This document shows, piece after piece, positions 1-8,832 of a DNA stretch of 64,000 bases; the first letter of the stretch is position 1, and each line of letters begins with the position of its first letter. This stretch comes from Exiguobacterium aestuarii. Its GTDB lineage: Bacteria > Bacillota > Bacilli > Exiguobacteriales > Exiguobacteriaceae. Location: NCBI RefSeq assembly GCF_020171655.1, contig NZ_JAIVAC010000001.1, positions 1,922,001-1,986,000 on the forward strand, in the 5' to 3' direction. The notes under the pieces are model-generated. The model did not search any database. It was not told the origin of the DNA and saw nothing but the letters and a program-made list of their open reading frames with translations. The translations under genes and the position numbers were made by a program.

Positions 1-445
1 GATGGACATGTTGGGCGAAGAGGAAACTCAAATTCGTTCGCTTCAAGTCGGCATGTACTTCTTCTGCCGTCTTCACGATTGGAACGTTCAATGCTTCGAG
101 GACGTCGGCGCTTCCCGATCGACTCGATACGCTTCGGTTTCCGTGCTTGGCGACTGGAATACCGAGACCGGCTAGGACGAACGCGACGGTCGAACTGATG
201 TTGAACGTGTTCGCCCCATCACCACCAGTACCACACACATCGAGTACCGGTAAATCAGTCGGGGGGAACTGTGCCGCTTCACGGATGTACGCTGCGAGTC
301 CCGCCATCTCTTCTGCCGTCTCCCCGCGTTCTTTCATTGCGAGTAGCACCCGTTCGATTTGTGCCTCATCCGCTTGGAACATCTCGCTTGCTGCCACTTT
401 CATATCTGCTGTTGATAATGCGTTTGTCTCCAATTGTTGAATCAT
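1..445 (-). CDS. trpD: Anthranilate phosphoribosyltransferase, N-terminal part (runs off window)
   Basis: Transfers phosphoribosyl from PRPP to anthranilate in tryptophan synthesis. About 148 N-terminal codons are present; the rest lies beyond the window edge. The N-terminal helical domain is followed by the PRPP-binding glycine motif CGTGGDG and then NTFNIS and KHGNR, all typical of TrpD. The ATG at 443-445 follows a GAGGGG ribosome binding site. It is the first gene after two tandem T-box leaders, so it should be induced when uncharged tRNA-Trp accumulates. trpE and trpG are not between the leader and trpD, so anthranilate synthase must be encoded elsewhere or downstream of the visible part. 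Confidence 0.93.
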   Translation of the reverse strand, partial: MIQQLETNALSTADMKVAASEMFQADEAQIERVLLAMKERGETAEEMAGLAAYIREAAQFPPTDLPVLDVCGTGGDGANTFNISSTVAFVLAGLGIPVAKHGNRSVSSRSGSADVLEALNVPIVKTAEEVHADLKRTNLSFLFAQHVH

Positions 446-471
446 CGTCTGTTCCCCCTCTAAAAATGTGT

Positions 472-738
472 ATAAAAAAACTCCACACGACAGTCGTCGT
501 ATGGAGGACGGTTCTAGACCGCGGTGCCACCTCTCGTTGATTCCAAAGAATCCACTCTCCGATGCAATCACATCGTATCCCGATAACGGGGGAAACCGTC
601 ACGACCTACTTCATTCAGCCATGCTCTCATGAGTCCATTCACGCGGACGCCTCGGTCAGGATCTCACCATCCCTGACTCTCTGGACGAAACGTCTTCTCG
701 CGCTACTCTTCTCAATCCTCGATTTGTGTTATTGAAAC
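472..738 (-). promoter_or_regulatory. Trp T-box leader, proximal copy
   Basis: The minus strand carries a T-box leader: a stem I region with a GAATGGACT specifier loop whose UGG (Trp) codon lies at 635-637, the conserved T-box GGTGGCACCGCG at about 519-533, and an intrinsic terminator (stem 481-505, CTCCA...TGGAG, with a T-run at 474-480) just before trpD. Binding of uncharged tRNA-Trp should favour the antiterminator. It is the second of two in series. Confidence 0.93.
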
Positions 739-739
739 G

Positions 740-1015
740 AAAAAGGGGTCACCCGTCTCCTCATAGCTTACGCTACAAGAAGGACGAGTAACCCCGTGGT
801 GCCACCTTCGTTGGTTCTAACAGAACCCACTTCACGGACAATCATCCGCTTCCCCGTGATAACGGTGGGTAACCCGCTAAAGCCTACTCAAAGTTCGGTT
901 TAGAGCTCAGAAGTCCATTCGCGACGTCCTATATACTGATTCGCACCACCCATCAGCTCTCTGTCATACAGGATTCGTCGTTACTTCTCTTCGTCGACGC
1001 CTTTATTCGTTTCAG
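740..1015 (-). promoter_or_regulatory. Trp T-box leader, distal copy
   Basis: First T-box element downstream of the promoter. It has a GAATGGACTTC specifier loop with a UGG codon at 915-917, a T-box GGTGGCACCAC at about 796-806, and its own terminator (GGGGTTACTCGTC pairing with GACGGGTGACCCC, 745-795, followed by a T-run). Both copies read the same codon, so transcription must pass two successive tRNA-Trp checks. Confidence 0.92.
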
Positions 1016-1029
1016 TTAAGTTAACTCGT

Positions 1030-1058
1030 ACTATACAGGGCGGATGAATCCATGTCAA
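1030..1058 (-). promoter_or_regulatory. Sigma-A promoter of the trp operon
   Basis: On the minus strand TTGACA (1053-1058) and TATAGT (1030-1035) are separated by exactly 17 bases, just upstream of the first T-box leader. Confidence 0.85.
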
Positions 1059-1129
1059 ATAAAAAAATTCAAAAAACTTTGCCTCTATATGTGCACTCGA
1101 AAACAGGGAACCTTCACCGATTTTTCGAA

Positions 1130-1159
1130 TTGACATCGTTTTTTTCCGTCTGCTATAGT
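1130..1159 (+). promoter_or_regulatory. Sigma-A promoter of the amino acid permease gene
   Basis: TTGACA at 1130-1135 and TATAGT at 1154-1159 with an 18-base spacer, 42 bases before the permease start. It is divergent from the trp promoter. Confidence 0.8.
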
Positions 1160-1200
1160 CGTCCACAACAACATTTCACTCAACTAAAGGAGAATCGATT

Positions 1201-2562
1201 TTGGAAACAAACAAACTAAAACGCGAGCTGTCCACCCGGCAACTCACGATGATTTCCCTCGGGAGCGCCATCGGAACCGGGCTTTTCCTCGGAAGCGGCC
1301 TTGCCATTCAAACCGCTGGTCCGAGCGTACTCGTCAGCTATGCCATCGGGGCGTTCATCGTCCTCTTACTCATGGGCGCACTCGCCGAAATGACGGTCGC
1401 TCATCCAACATCCGGATCATTCGGAACGATTGCCGAGCGCTATGTCCATCCACTCGCAGGCTTTCTCGTCCGTTACTCTTACTGGGTCGCGAACGTACTA
1501 GCTGTAGGGGTTGAAGTCAGTGCCATCGCCATCTATATGCGTTACTGGTTCCCGGATGTGAACGGGTTCGTTTGGGTCGCCCTCTTCGGTGGACTACTCA
1601 TTTACGTCAACGCCCGTCACGTTCATACGTTCGGAACAACCGAATACTGGTTATCATTCATCAAAGTAACTGCTATCATTCTATTCATCGTCCTTGGTGC
1701 CGCTACATTGTTTGGCGAACCAGGATCACCGATCGAATCGATTACGACAGGAAACGAAGGATTCTTCGCTTTCGGATTTTACGGGATGTGGGTGACGATT
1801 TTTATTTCCCTCTTCAGTTTTCTCGGGACCGAACTCGTCGCCGTCACAGCCGGTGAAGCGAAAGACCCGGACCAGGCCGTCCCACGCGCTTTACGCGCTA
1901 CTGTGTTCCGCTTGACGTTCTTCTATGTCGTCACGCTCGCCATCATGCTCATGCTCATCCCATGGCAGCAAGCTGGGATCGATCAAAGTCCGTTCGTGCT
2001 CGTCATGGAACAATTTGATGTCCCGTTCGCGGCAGGCATCCTCAACTTTGTCATTTTGATTGCAGCCTTGTCTGCGATGAACGCGCAGCTTTACGCGTCG
2101 ACACGGATGATGTACTCACTCGCGGAAGCCGGTGATGCACCGAAAGCATTCAAAACAATCAGCAAAAATGGCATCCCGATGTTCGCGCTACTCGTTTCAA
2201 CGGGCGGGATTGTCCTTGCCGCTTTACTACAAGTGTTCATGGAGTCATCGTATCCGTTCTTGATGGGAATCTCGATGTTCGGAGCTATTTTCACTTGGTT
2301 CATGGTCTTCGTCTCCCACTTGTTCTTCCGTAAGAAATGGACTGGGCGAAAACTCCCTGTCCGTATGATGGGGTATCCGTTCCTCCCAATACTCGGGGCA
2401 GTCTTACTCTTGAGTCTGATGATCACGACATGGTTCACAGACTTCAATATTTTGCTGAAGTTCGGAATCCCGTGGTTAATCGGCTTGACGATTATCTACT
2501 ACGTGCGTGAACGAATGCGTAAAAAACAAGATCATTCAAGCGATATCGAACAAGCCAACTAA
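1201..2562 (+). CDS. Amino acid permease, APC superfamily (AAT family)
   Basis: Inner-membrane amino acid transporter, probably proton-coupled uptake. The 453-residue protein begins with the family signature RQLTMISLGSAIGTGLFLGSG in TM1 (residues about 12-32) and has about 12 membrane helices, as usual for the AAT/GabP/AnsP/ProY group. The substrate cannot be told from sequence. The start is TTG at 1201, placed 8 bases after AAAGGAG (1186-1192); no ATG fits as well. It is a single-gene unit with its own promoter and terminator. Divergence from the Trp-controlled operon makes an aromatic amino acid substrate conceivable, but this is only a guess from position. Confidence 0.9.
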   Translation: METNKLKRELSTRQLTMISLGSAIGTGLFLGSGLAIQTAGPSVLVSYAIGAFIVLLLMGALAEMTVAHPTSGSFGTIAERYVHPLAGFLVRYSYWVANVLAVGVEVSAIAIYMRYWFPDVNGFVWVALFGGLLIYVNARHVHTFGTTEYWLSFIKVTAIILFIVLGAATLFGEPGSPIESITTGNEGFFAFGFYGMWVTIFISLFSFLGTELVAVTAGEAKDPDQAVPRALRATVFRLTFFYVVTLAIMLMLIPWQQAGIDQSPFVLVMEQFDVPFAAGILNFVILIAALSAMNAQLYASTRMMYSLAEAGDAPKAFKTISKNGIPMFALLVSTGGIVLAALLQVFMESSYPFLMGISMFGAIFTWFMVFVSHLFFRKKWTGRKLPVRMMGYPFLPILGAVLLLSLMITTWFTDFNILLKFGIPWLIGLTIIYYVRERMRKKQDHSSDIEQAN

Positions 2563-2567
2563 CAAGC

Positions 2568-2596
2568 ATCCCTTCGCGACAGCGGAGGGATTTTTT
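2568..2596 (+). terminator. Intrinsic terminator of the permease gene
   Basis: Ten-base-pair stem ATCCCTTCGC / GCGGAGGGAT (one G-T pair) with a GACA loop, followed by six T. Confidence 0.85.
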
Positions 2597-2604
2597 GTAC
2601 GCAC

Positions 2605-2635
2605 AAAAGCCCCTTTCGCAATCGAAAGGAGCTTT
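2605..2635 (-). terminator. Intrinsic terminator of the M23 hydrolase gene
   Basis: Minus-strand hairpin AAAGCTCCTTTCG / GCGAAAGGGGCTTTT ending in a short T-run, immediately downstream of the hydrolase stop codon. Confidence 0.75.
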
Positions 2636-2647
2636 CTGTATGAGGCA

Positions 2648-4174
2648 TCAGAAGAACTGACGCGGGTTGACTGTGCTACCTGCGCTCGTTGCCGAGTATG
2701 AGTAGCCGCCTTTATGAATCTCAAAGTGCAAGTGCGGACCTGACGAGTTCCCTGTGTTCCCAAGTGTCCCGATGTTCGACCCTTGTGTCACACGCTGTCC
2801 TGAGCTGACAGATACCGAGTTCATATGGGCATAAACTGTCGTCCAAACTTGACCGTTGATGACGTGCGCGATCATGACGTGGTTCCCGTATGCGCCACCC
2901 CAACCTGCACGAATGACCGTACCTGTCGCAGATGCACGAATCGGTGTCCCTGTTGGACCCGCGATGTCTACACCGTTATGGAACGTGTAGCCATACGCAC
3001 CGCTCGCCGGACCCCATCCTTGTGAGTAGCGTCCTGAAGCCGGTTGAATGAACATCGAGCTAGATGGTGCTGGTGTCGACGTCGTCGGTGCCGGTTTTGG
3101 CGCTGGAGCTGGTGCTGGCTTCGGTGCCGGCGCCGGTTTTGGTTCAGGTTTTGGTGCTGGTGCTGATGAAGCCGTGTTGTTTGAAGAAGACGAAGACGGG
3201 GTATTCGTCTTATTGTCCTGCTTTTGTTGTGCAGCTTGCTTCTGTTGTGCAGCTTCACGAGCCGCTTCCGCTTCTCGTGCTGCCTCTGCCTTGCGAGTTG
3301 CTTCAGCTTGACGTGCAGCTTCTGCTTGGCGTGCTTCTTCTGCTTTACGTGCCGCCTCTTGACGAGCTGCTTCTTCAGCACGACGACGAGCTTCCTCTTC
3401 CTCACGACGTTGTGCTTCGATTTCAGCCGCAATCGCCTGTTCTTGTGCGACTAACGTTGCTTCAATCTCTTGAAGGTCGAAGATTTGCGATTCGAACTTG
3501 ATGTTCTTCTCTTCAAGCTCTTTGATGCGCTTTTCACGTTGCTTCATCTTCTTCTCAAGCTCGGCTTGACGAACTTCGAGTGCTTTTTGCTGTTCGAGAA
3601 GTGAAGCGCGTTCTGCTTTCAAGTCAGCCTGTGCTTCTTTCAACGACTTTTGTGTCGCTTCATAGTCATCGAACAATTCTTGGTCACTTCGCTGGATTGT
3701 TCCAGCCGTAATCATACGCGTGACGAGGTCAGAGAGATTTTTTGAACCGAAGATGAATTCAGCCCAGTTGATCGATCCGCCACCGTTCTTTTGCATCGTG
3801 GCCATCCGTTCTTTCATCATTGCTTCTTGTGCCTTCATTTTTTCCTGATAATCTACAATGTCGGCTTCAAGATCCTCGATTTTCATCTCGGTACGCTTGA
3901 TTTCTTGGCGCTTCATCGCGACATCATTGATGATGTCTTGCAATTGTGCGTCCATTTTATTGACCTCTGCCTGAACTTTTGAAATCTCTTCTTTGTTCAC
4001 TTCAATCTTTGAAGACGTGTCGGCTTGGTCTTTTTTCACGCTATTGCGTTTTTCTTGTACTTTTTGTTGTTCTTCTTGCTTTTCTTTAATCGAAGTCGAT
4101 GCATCGGCAACTGTATGTGTGCTGATGAGCATCACACCAAGCGTCAGCGTCGAGACTGTGCGTTTCCAATTCAT
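2648..4174 (-). CDS. Secreted coiled-coil M23 peptidoglycan hydrolase, CwlO/EnvC-like
   Basis: Predicted cell-wall endopeptidase or hydrolase activator acting outside the membrane. The ATG at 4174 begins MNWKRTV and a signal peptide ending near ADAS; an in-frame upstream start would spoil it. Residues about 30-290 form long charged coiled coils (PcsB/CwlO-like), followed by an Ala/Arg/Glu-rich stretch and a Pro-Ala-Lys linker coded at about 3060-3200. The C-terminal LytM (peptidase M23) domain keeps its zinc ligands: HNGVD and HLHFE. In Bacillus such proteins depend on FtsEX; no ftsEX is visible here. It is monocistronic with its own terminator. Length is about 508 residues. Confidence 0.9.
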   Translation of the reverse strand: MNWKRTVSTLTLGVMLISTHTVADASTSIKEKQEEQQKVQEKRNSVKKDQADTSSKIEVNKEEISKVQAEVNKMDAQLQDIINDVAMKRQEIKRTEMKIEDLEADIVDYQEKMKAQEAMMKERMATMQKNGGGSINWAEFIFGSKNLSDLVTRMITAGTIQRSDQELFDDYEATQKSLKEAQADLKAERASLLEQQKALEVRQAELEKKMKQREKRIKELEEKNIKFESQIFDLQEIEATLVAQEQAIAAEIEAQRREEEEARRRAEEAARQEAARKAEEARQAEAARQAEATRKAEAAREAEAAREAAQQKQAAQQKQDNKTNTPSSSSSNNTASSAPAPKPEPKPAPAPKPAPAPAPKPAPTTSTPAPSSSMFIQPASGRYSQGWGPASGAYGYTFHNGVDIAGPTGTPIRASATGTVIRAGWGGAYGNHVMIAHVINGQVWTTVYAHMNSVSVSSGQRVTQGSNIGTLGNTGNSSGPHLHFEIHKGGYSYSATSAGSTVNPRQFF

Positions 4175-4270
4175 GAATGGGGTACATCCTTTCTTAAATA
4201 ACAAACGTGGGTACCTACTACACTACATATTTTTAAAGCCGTTTCAGTATGTAACAAAAACGATCATTTA

Positions 4271-4312
4271 GTTGAGTTTCAACACGACTAATTATATCTA
4301 ACTGCTAGATAT
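4271..4312 (-). promoter_or_regulatory. Candidate promoter and palindromic operator upstream of the M23 hydrolase
   Basis: Minus-strand TATAAT (4291-4296) lies inside a perfect 7-5-7 inverted repeat (ATATCTA, 5 bases, TAGATAT; 4294-4312). A smaller repeat GTTGA-GTT-TCAAC (4271-4283) lies just downstream. No good -35 box is seen. The rest of 4175-4527 is AT-rich and shows no gene. Confidence 0.4.
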
Positions 4313-4530
4313 TTTCCTGTTAAAGTTATATTTCAATTTTATTACGCACAGACAGACGCGCAGGCAACGAAATCGTCTAACTTATTATTTATCAATACCT
4401 TTTTGAATCGTTCAATTTGAAATCTTCCTGTAATGTTTTATGTAAATAGAAAACGCTTTACCCTATTTTCAAATAATATTTTGAATACATCATTCATAAG
4501 TTTCCAATTGATGGAACGACCCATCAAAAA

Positions 4531-4573
4531 AATCCACGTCCTCGCCTCATGTACACATGAGCAAAGACATGGA
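4531..4573 (-). terminator. Terminator of the DUF423-TRIC unit
   Basis: Long minus-strand hairpin, ATCCATGTC... pairing with ...GGACGTGGAT with mismatches, followed by TTTTTTT. Confidence 0.8.
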
Positions 4574-4595
4574 TATCGGTTTGACTAGTCTTCTG

Positions 4596-4961
4596 TTATA
4601 ACTTGGTTGCGCCAACGATCACAAAAATCCAAGCGGCGATGAACAAGACGCCGCCAATCGGTGTCACGGCTCCGAGTTTCGTGATCCCCGTCAATGCCAT
4701 GACATACAAGCTTCCTGAGAAGAAGATGATTCCGGCAAACATGAGCCATCCGGCAATGTTAAATTGGCTGATGCTCACACGCATGAGCAGTGACGCAATT
4801 CCGATGATTCCGAGTGCGTGGATCATATGATAGAGTACCCCGGTTTGCCAGTTCGCCAACATGTTTGGTGACAGTCTCTCTTTTAAGGCGTGTGCGCCGA
4901 ACGCACCGAGTGCTACGCCGAGTGCCATCAATCCGGCACCAATCATTAATAAGATTTTCAT
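4596..4961 (-). CDS. DUF423 family membrane protein (YwdK/YgdD-like)
   Basis: Small membrane protein of 121 residues with four predicted helices, including the family's N-terminal GAGLMALGVALGAFGAHAL and a conserved LYHMIHALG-type stretch with histidines. Function is unknown across the family. The ATG follows AAGGGGGAACACAA. It lies 12 bases after the TRIC-domain gene and they probably share a transcript. In Bacillus subtilis ywdK lies close to ywdI; here a YwdI-like gene sits about 7 kb away. Confidence 0.88.
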   Translation of the reverse strand: MKILLMIGAGLMALGVALGAFGAHALKERLSPNMLANWQTGVLYHMIHALGIIGIASLLMRVSISQFNIAGWLMFAGIIFFSGSLYVMALTGITKLGAVTPIGGVLFIAAWIFVIVGATKL

Positions 4962-4973
4962 TTGTGTTCCCCC

Positions 4974-5579
4974 TTATCTGACTTTACGTGCTGGTAAATT
5001 CCACTTCCGATAGTAGGATATCACTCGAAGTGTCGCGACGACAATTAATAATGCATAGACGGCAAGGCCACCTTCGAGCTTGAAGTAATAGGTGATAACT
5101 GCGATCAGAATCGCCCAAATCGCATACACTTCAGATTGTAAGACGAGCGGTTTTCGTCCGGCCAGTAAGTCGCGGACCACACCACCCCCGACACCTGTCA
5201 GGACAGCCGCCGCAATCGCTGCCGATAATGGCAAATCCAGTTTGATGGCGACCTGTGCTCCTTGAAAGGCGAAGGCGACCAACCCGATGGCATCGACAAT
5301 GACACCCCAACGTTCCCAGTGTGGCAATACGACACTCGGTAGCAGGAAGATGAGGAGTGCGACAAGAAAACATAAAATAAATAAATCATTCTGTTGCCAA
5401 ATCAAACTGACGGGGTTTCCCAATAGGACGTTCCGAATCGCACCGCCCCCAAAGGCAGTGATAAACGCGAGCAGCCACACCCCAAAAATATCGTATTTTT
5501 CATCCATCGCAATGATGGCTCCGCTCGCCGCGAACGCTATCGTTCCGACGACGTTGAGCAATTCCCACTCCATGAACAT
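4974..5579 (-). CDS. TRIC-channel/UPF0126 family membrane protein (YvgT/YadS-like)
   Basis: Integral membrane protein with about seven helices arranged as two similar halves, the fold of prokaryotic TRIC channels. Family landmarks include GTIAFAASGAI near the N-terminus, GGGAIRNVLLG, and TGVGGGVVRDLL in the second half. Proposed roles in the family are cation conduction or glycine uptake; the actual substrate here is unknown. The start chosen is the ATG at 5577-5579 (MFMEWEL, 201 residues), 7 bases after AAAGG. An upstream in-frame TTG (5597) would give 207 residues but has no ribosome binding site. Confidence 0.87.
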   Translation of the reverse strand: MFMEWELLNVVGTIAFAASGAIIAMDEKYDIFGVWLLAFITAFGGGAIRNVLLGNPVSLIWQQNDLFILCFLVALLIFLLPSVVLPHWERWGVIVDAIGLVAFAFQGAQVAIKLDLPLSAAIAAAVLTGVGGGVVRDLLAGRKPLVLQSEVYAIWAILIAVITYYFKLEGGLAVYALLIVVATLRVISYYRKWNLPARKVR

Positions 5580-5672
5580 CCCTTGCCCTTTCTTCAACGC
5601 ATTGTATGGTAAAGTATAGTTACAAAAAATCAGGTCAGTCGAGCGACTGTCGTAAAGGATGTCGGTATTACA

Positions 5673-7310
5673 ATGAAACGTATCGCTTTGTTCCGCATAT
5701 GGATTATCGTCACCATGTTCGCCCGATTCATCATTCGGCTATACGCCTTTTCACGTAAACAACAACAAGGCGTCGCCACGACAGAAGAATATGAAGCACT
5801 TATGCTCAAGCTCGCGCGTGAGTATAAGCGAAATGCGTTACGACTCGAAGGCTTGTTGATCAAGCTCGGACAATTTTTGTCCATTCGTGCAGACTTATTG
5901 CCACCCGCCGTCCTGAATGAGCTCTCTGAACTTGTCGACCGTGTCCCGACATCGGGTTGGGAGAAGTCGCGGGCGATTTTAGAGGCTGAATGGGGCGTTC
6001 CTTACTCGCAAGTCGTCAAAGACGTCGGAATCGATGCCGTCGCCTCCGCCTCGATTGGGGAAGTATACGGCGCCACGTTGCTTGAAAATGGCAAACGCGT
6101 CGCCATCAAAATTCAACGTCCGAATATCGAAAAAATTATTCGTACGGACTTCCGTGCCATGCGAATTGTCACGTCGATGTTGAAGCGGACATCCCTCGCT
6201 AAATCGACCGACTTAGATAGCTTATATCGCCAAATGATTTTTGTCATCGGGGATGAACTAAATTTTCAAACCGAATTAAAAAATGCTCTCTATTTTAAAG
6301 CAAAATATGCTGATAATCCGGACGTTTATATCCCGGATTATCACGAGCACCTCTGTACGAACCGTGTCTTGACGATGGACTGGGTCGATGCGCGACGCAT
6401 CACCGACCTCGCCTTCTTGAAAGAAAATGACATCGATCGCTCCGCACTAGCCGAACGGTTGTTCACGCTCGCCGCCGAACAGTTGTTGTTCGGTGGACAG
6501 TTCCATGCCGACCCACACCCCGGAAACGTCCAAATCCGGGCAGACGGCACCATCATCTTACTCGACTTCGGTATGGTCGGACAGACGACGGCACATGACA
6601 TGGCGACGATTCGAAACATTCTACAGGCGTTCATCTCGCTCGACTATGACAGCATCGTCGATGGACTCGAAGATTTACGATTCCTGTTACCGACGGCGAA
6701 CAAACAAAACATTCGCCAAGCACTCGAAAAGGCCGTGACGTTTTATTTGGAGACCGATATCGATACGGTCGATACAAGGTTGATCGAGAAAGTGTTACAA
6801 GATATTCAGTTGCTCGTCAAAAACGAACCGATTCAACTCCCGGCGGAATTTGCCTTCTTCGGGCGAGCCGCCTCGACCTTGCTTGGCATCCTACAAATTC
6901 TCGACCCGAAAATCGACCTGTTCACACTCGGCAAACCGATTGTCATCGAATGGCTCGAGGAAGACGGGACAACGCTTCAAAACCGATATGTGAAGACCGG
7001 AATCAATTATGCGAAGAAATTATTGAACGTCCCGCCGCTTCTCGACAATTACTTAAAAGAACCGACGCGAAAACGCCTGTCGGAGCAAGCGATGTTCCAA
7101 CGCAACTTGGAATCCAAAGAACTGTTGCACCGCCAGACGTTCAATGCCATCGTCATCTTGCTCGGGTTGCTCGTCGGACTACTCGGCTATATTCGACCGG
7201 ATGAATGGCTGTTCTGGTCGGGTGGCGTCGTCTCCGTACTGGCTTACTTCAATTGGAGACGCCTCGGACGAAAAATTCGTCACTTGGCACGTCAGGATTT
7301 TCGAGTTTGA
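5673..7310 (+). CDS. UbiB/AarF (ABC1) family protein kinase-like protein
   Basis: Atypical kinase-like protein linked in other bacteria to isoprenoid quinone or membrane lipid homeostasis; the physiological substrate is unknown. Visible UbiB motifs are KxGQ in LLIKLGQFLSIR, the alanine-rich loop ASASIGEVY in place of a P-loop, the VAIKIQRP lysine, HADPHPGN, and LLDFG as the metal-binding DFG. Two membrane helices near the C-terminus (about 485-530) anchor it. It is 545 residues, normal for the family. The ATG at 5673 follows AAAGGATG. Its last 62 bases overlap the end of the convergent GNAT-aminotransferase gene. Confidence 0.9.
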   Translation: MKRIALFRIWIIVTMFARFIIRLYAFSRKQQQGVATTEEYEALMLKLAREYKRNALRLEGLLIKLGQFLSIRADLLPPAVLNELSELVDRVPTSGWEKSRAILEAEWGVPYSQVVKDVGIDAVASASIGEVYGATLLENGKRVAIKIQRPNIEKIIRTDFRAMRIVTSMLKRTSLAKSTDLDSLYRQMIFVIGDELNFQTELKNALYFKAKYADNPDVYIPDYHEHLCTNRVLTMDWVDARRITDLAFLKENDIDRSALAERLFTLAAEQLLFGGQFHADPHPGNVQIRADGTIILLDFGMVGQTTAHDMATIRNILQAFISLDYDSIVDGLEDLRFLLPTANKQNIRQALEKAVTFYLETDIDTVDTRLIEKVLQDIQLLVKNEPIQLPAEFAFFGRAASTLLGILQILDPKIDLFTLGKPIVIEWLEEDGTTLQNRYVKTGINYAKKLLNVPPLLDNYLKEPTRKRLSEQAMFQRNLESKELLHRQTFNAIVILLGLLVGLLGYIRPDEWLFWSGGVVSVLAYFNWRRLGRKIRHLARQDFRV

Positions 7311-8832
7311 GCGAACCGTCACTCTCAGGAGTGGCGGTTTTTTGTTGCATCCACTCGGCAATATAGGTCCCGACGTCACGCATCATACGAGGTGTCGTCC
7401 AGCCCATCGTCGATACTTGGATGACGTTCGCCCGCTTCAAATATTCACTCTCATATTGCACGAGATAACCTTGATACGACAACTGTCGACCGAGCTCGAT
7501 TGAAGACTGTCCGAATGGGACTGGGATCGTGATGATACCGGGGGACTGGGCGGGACTCAGCTCGATCTGTAAGCCGTTCTCACGGAGTGAGTTGATCAGG
7601 ACGATCATCTTCTCTTCGTGCGACGCGACTTCCTCTTCCGTCAATTCTTCTAATGCGACATCCATCGCCGAAAGGAGCGGTTCGGATTGGGTGAAAGCAA
7701 TCGGTTGATAGAGGGATAAGTCAAAGTAGCGAGGCACGTCTCGTAACGCTTCTGCTCGCTCTCTCATGGCAACAAACGCGAGACCTGGGACGTTCCGTAG
7801 CGCCTTTCCTGAGGAGAAGGTCACAAAATCAGCAAAGGAATAGTCATAAACGAGTGTCCCAACAGCACTAATCGCATCGACGACAACGACACCTTGCCAC
7901 GCATGAAGTGGGGTGAGATCGATTAAAATTCCTAAGGATGTCTCACAATGAACCGTCCACACCCAGTCTGGCTTAATGCGTTCAAGTTCAGAAACATCCC
8001 ACTTCCCTTTCCGGTCCGCTTGAATGACGTCAAACGAGAGACTGACGCGAGATGCATGATCCATAAGACGTTCTCCGAATTCGCCGGCGCATAAAATGAC
8101 ACCGTGTCCATTCAAACGTGAAGCGACCGCATCATTGGCCACCGTGCCGCTTCCTAAAAGCGTGTAGACATAAGGAAGTCCGATTCGTTTCGTCAATTGT
8201 TGCTGAACGGATTCAAGCATGCGGCTCGTCTCGTTTGAACGGTGTGGGAGCGGCTGTCTCGAGAGTCTCGCCCTTACACGCTCCGAGCATTCGACAGGAC
8301 CTGCGAGCAAACTCTTTGGCCGAAGCGTCGATGCTGACTTTGATTCATAAAATGCTGAACGCGTTAACACCATCGGCACATATCGCGCTTCCTCAGGACC
8401 GATTGGATCCGCAAATGGGACAAATCCGAATCGGCGATAGAGCACTTGTTCACGCGTCGTCCCGCTGATGACGATACCGTCGACTTCACGTTCTGTCGCA
8501 TCTCCAATGACTGCTCGCATCAATCCGGCGAACGTACGATTGCGCCGATACGCTTTCTTCACAGCGAGCAGACGAATCTCGAGCCAATCCCCGTCAGGAA
8601 TACACACCCCTTTTTGTTCTAACGAAAAAGGTCGTTCACCACGTAGCGCACACATGGCGACCACTTCACCATTCACTTCCCCGATCCAATATGTATTCTC
8701 TTCATGAAATTTGTCGACGAGTCGACGTTCTAGATTCGGCGGATGTTGCGGAATCTCTTCGACGAACGTTTCGTAATTTAATCGATGAATGGCGTCAAAA
8801 TCAGATGAACTGGCTTTTCGATAAACAATCAT
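7249..8832 (-). CDS. GNAT acetyltransferase fused to a class V aminotransferase
   Basis: Two-domain protein of 527 residues. Residues about 1-150 are a GNAT domain, with LEIRLLAVKKAYRRNRTFAGL covering the acetyl-CoA-binding region and YRRFGF near its end. Residues about 175-500 are a PLP-dependent class V aminotransferase (alanine-glyoxylate/serine-pyruvate type), with GSGTVAND in the cofactor region, VVVDAISAVG, and the Schiff-base lysine K343 in SSGKAL. Substrates are unknown. The ATG at 8830-8832 overlaps the stop of the PlsY-like gene by 4 bases, implying coupled translation. The last roughly 28 residues are coded across the convergent gene's terminator and look non-conserved. Confidence 0.82.
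   Translation of the reverse strand: MIVYRKASSSDFDAIHRLNYETFVEEIPQHPPNLERRLVDKFHEENTYWIGEVNGEVVAMCALRGERPFSLEQKGVCIPDGDWLEIRLLAVKKAYRRNRTFAGLMRAVIGDATEREVDGIVISGTTREQVLYRRFGFVPFADPIGPEEARYVPMVLTRSAFYESKSASTLRPKSLLAGPVECSERVRARLSRQPLPHRSNETSRMLESVQQQLTKRIGLPYVYTLLGSGTVANDAVASRLNGHGVILCAGEFGERLMDHASRVSLSFDVIQADRKGKWDVSELERIKPDWVWTVHCETSLGILIDLTPLHAWQGVVVVDAISAVGTLVYDYSFADFVTFSSGKALRNVPGLAFVAMRERAEALRDVPRYFDLSLYQPIAFTQSEPLLSAMDVALEELTEEEVASHEEKMIVLINSLRENGLQIELSPAQSPGIITIPVPFGQSSIELGRQLSYQGYLVQYESEYLKRANVIQVSTMGWTTPRMMRDVGTYIAEWMQQKTATPESDGSLKLENPDVPSDEFFVRGVSN
7314..7343 (+). terminator. Terminator of the UbiB-like gene, inside the opposite coding region
   Basis: Eleven-base-pair stem AACCGTCACTC / GAGTGGCGGTT followed by TTTTTT. 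It lies within the C-terminal codons of the minus-strand GNAT-aminotransferase gene. Confidence 0.85.

Noticed and set aside
2968-3501. Long reading frames on both strands in the hydrolase gene
   Set aside because: They come from the low-complexity Ala/Pro/Arg-coding linker; the M23 gene explains the stretch.
4429-4446. WalR-box-like TGTAAT and TGTAAA pair upstream of the CwlO-like gene
   Set aside because: The spacer is six bases instead of five, and it lies on the opposite strand about 260 bases from the start.
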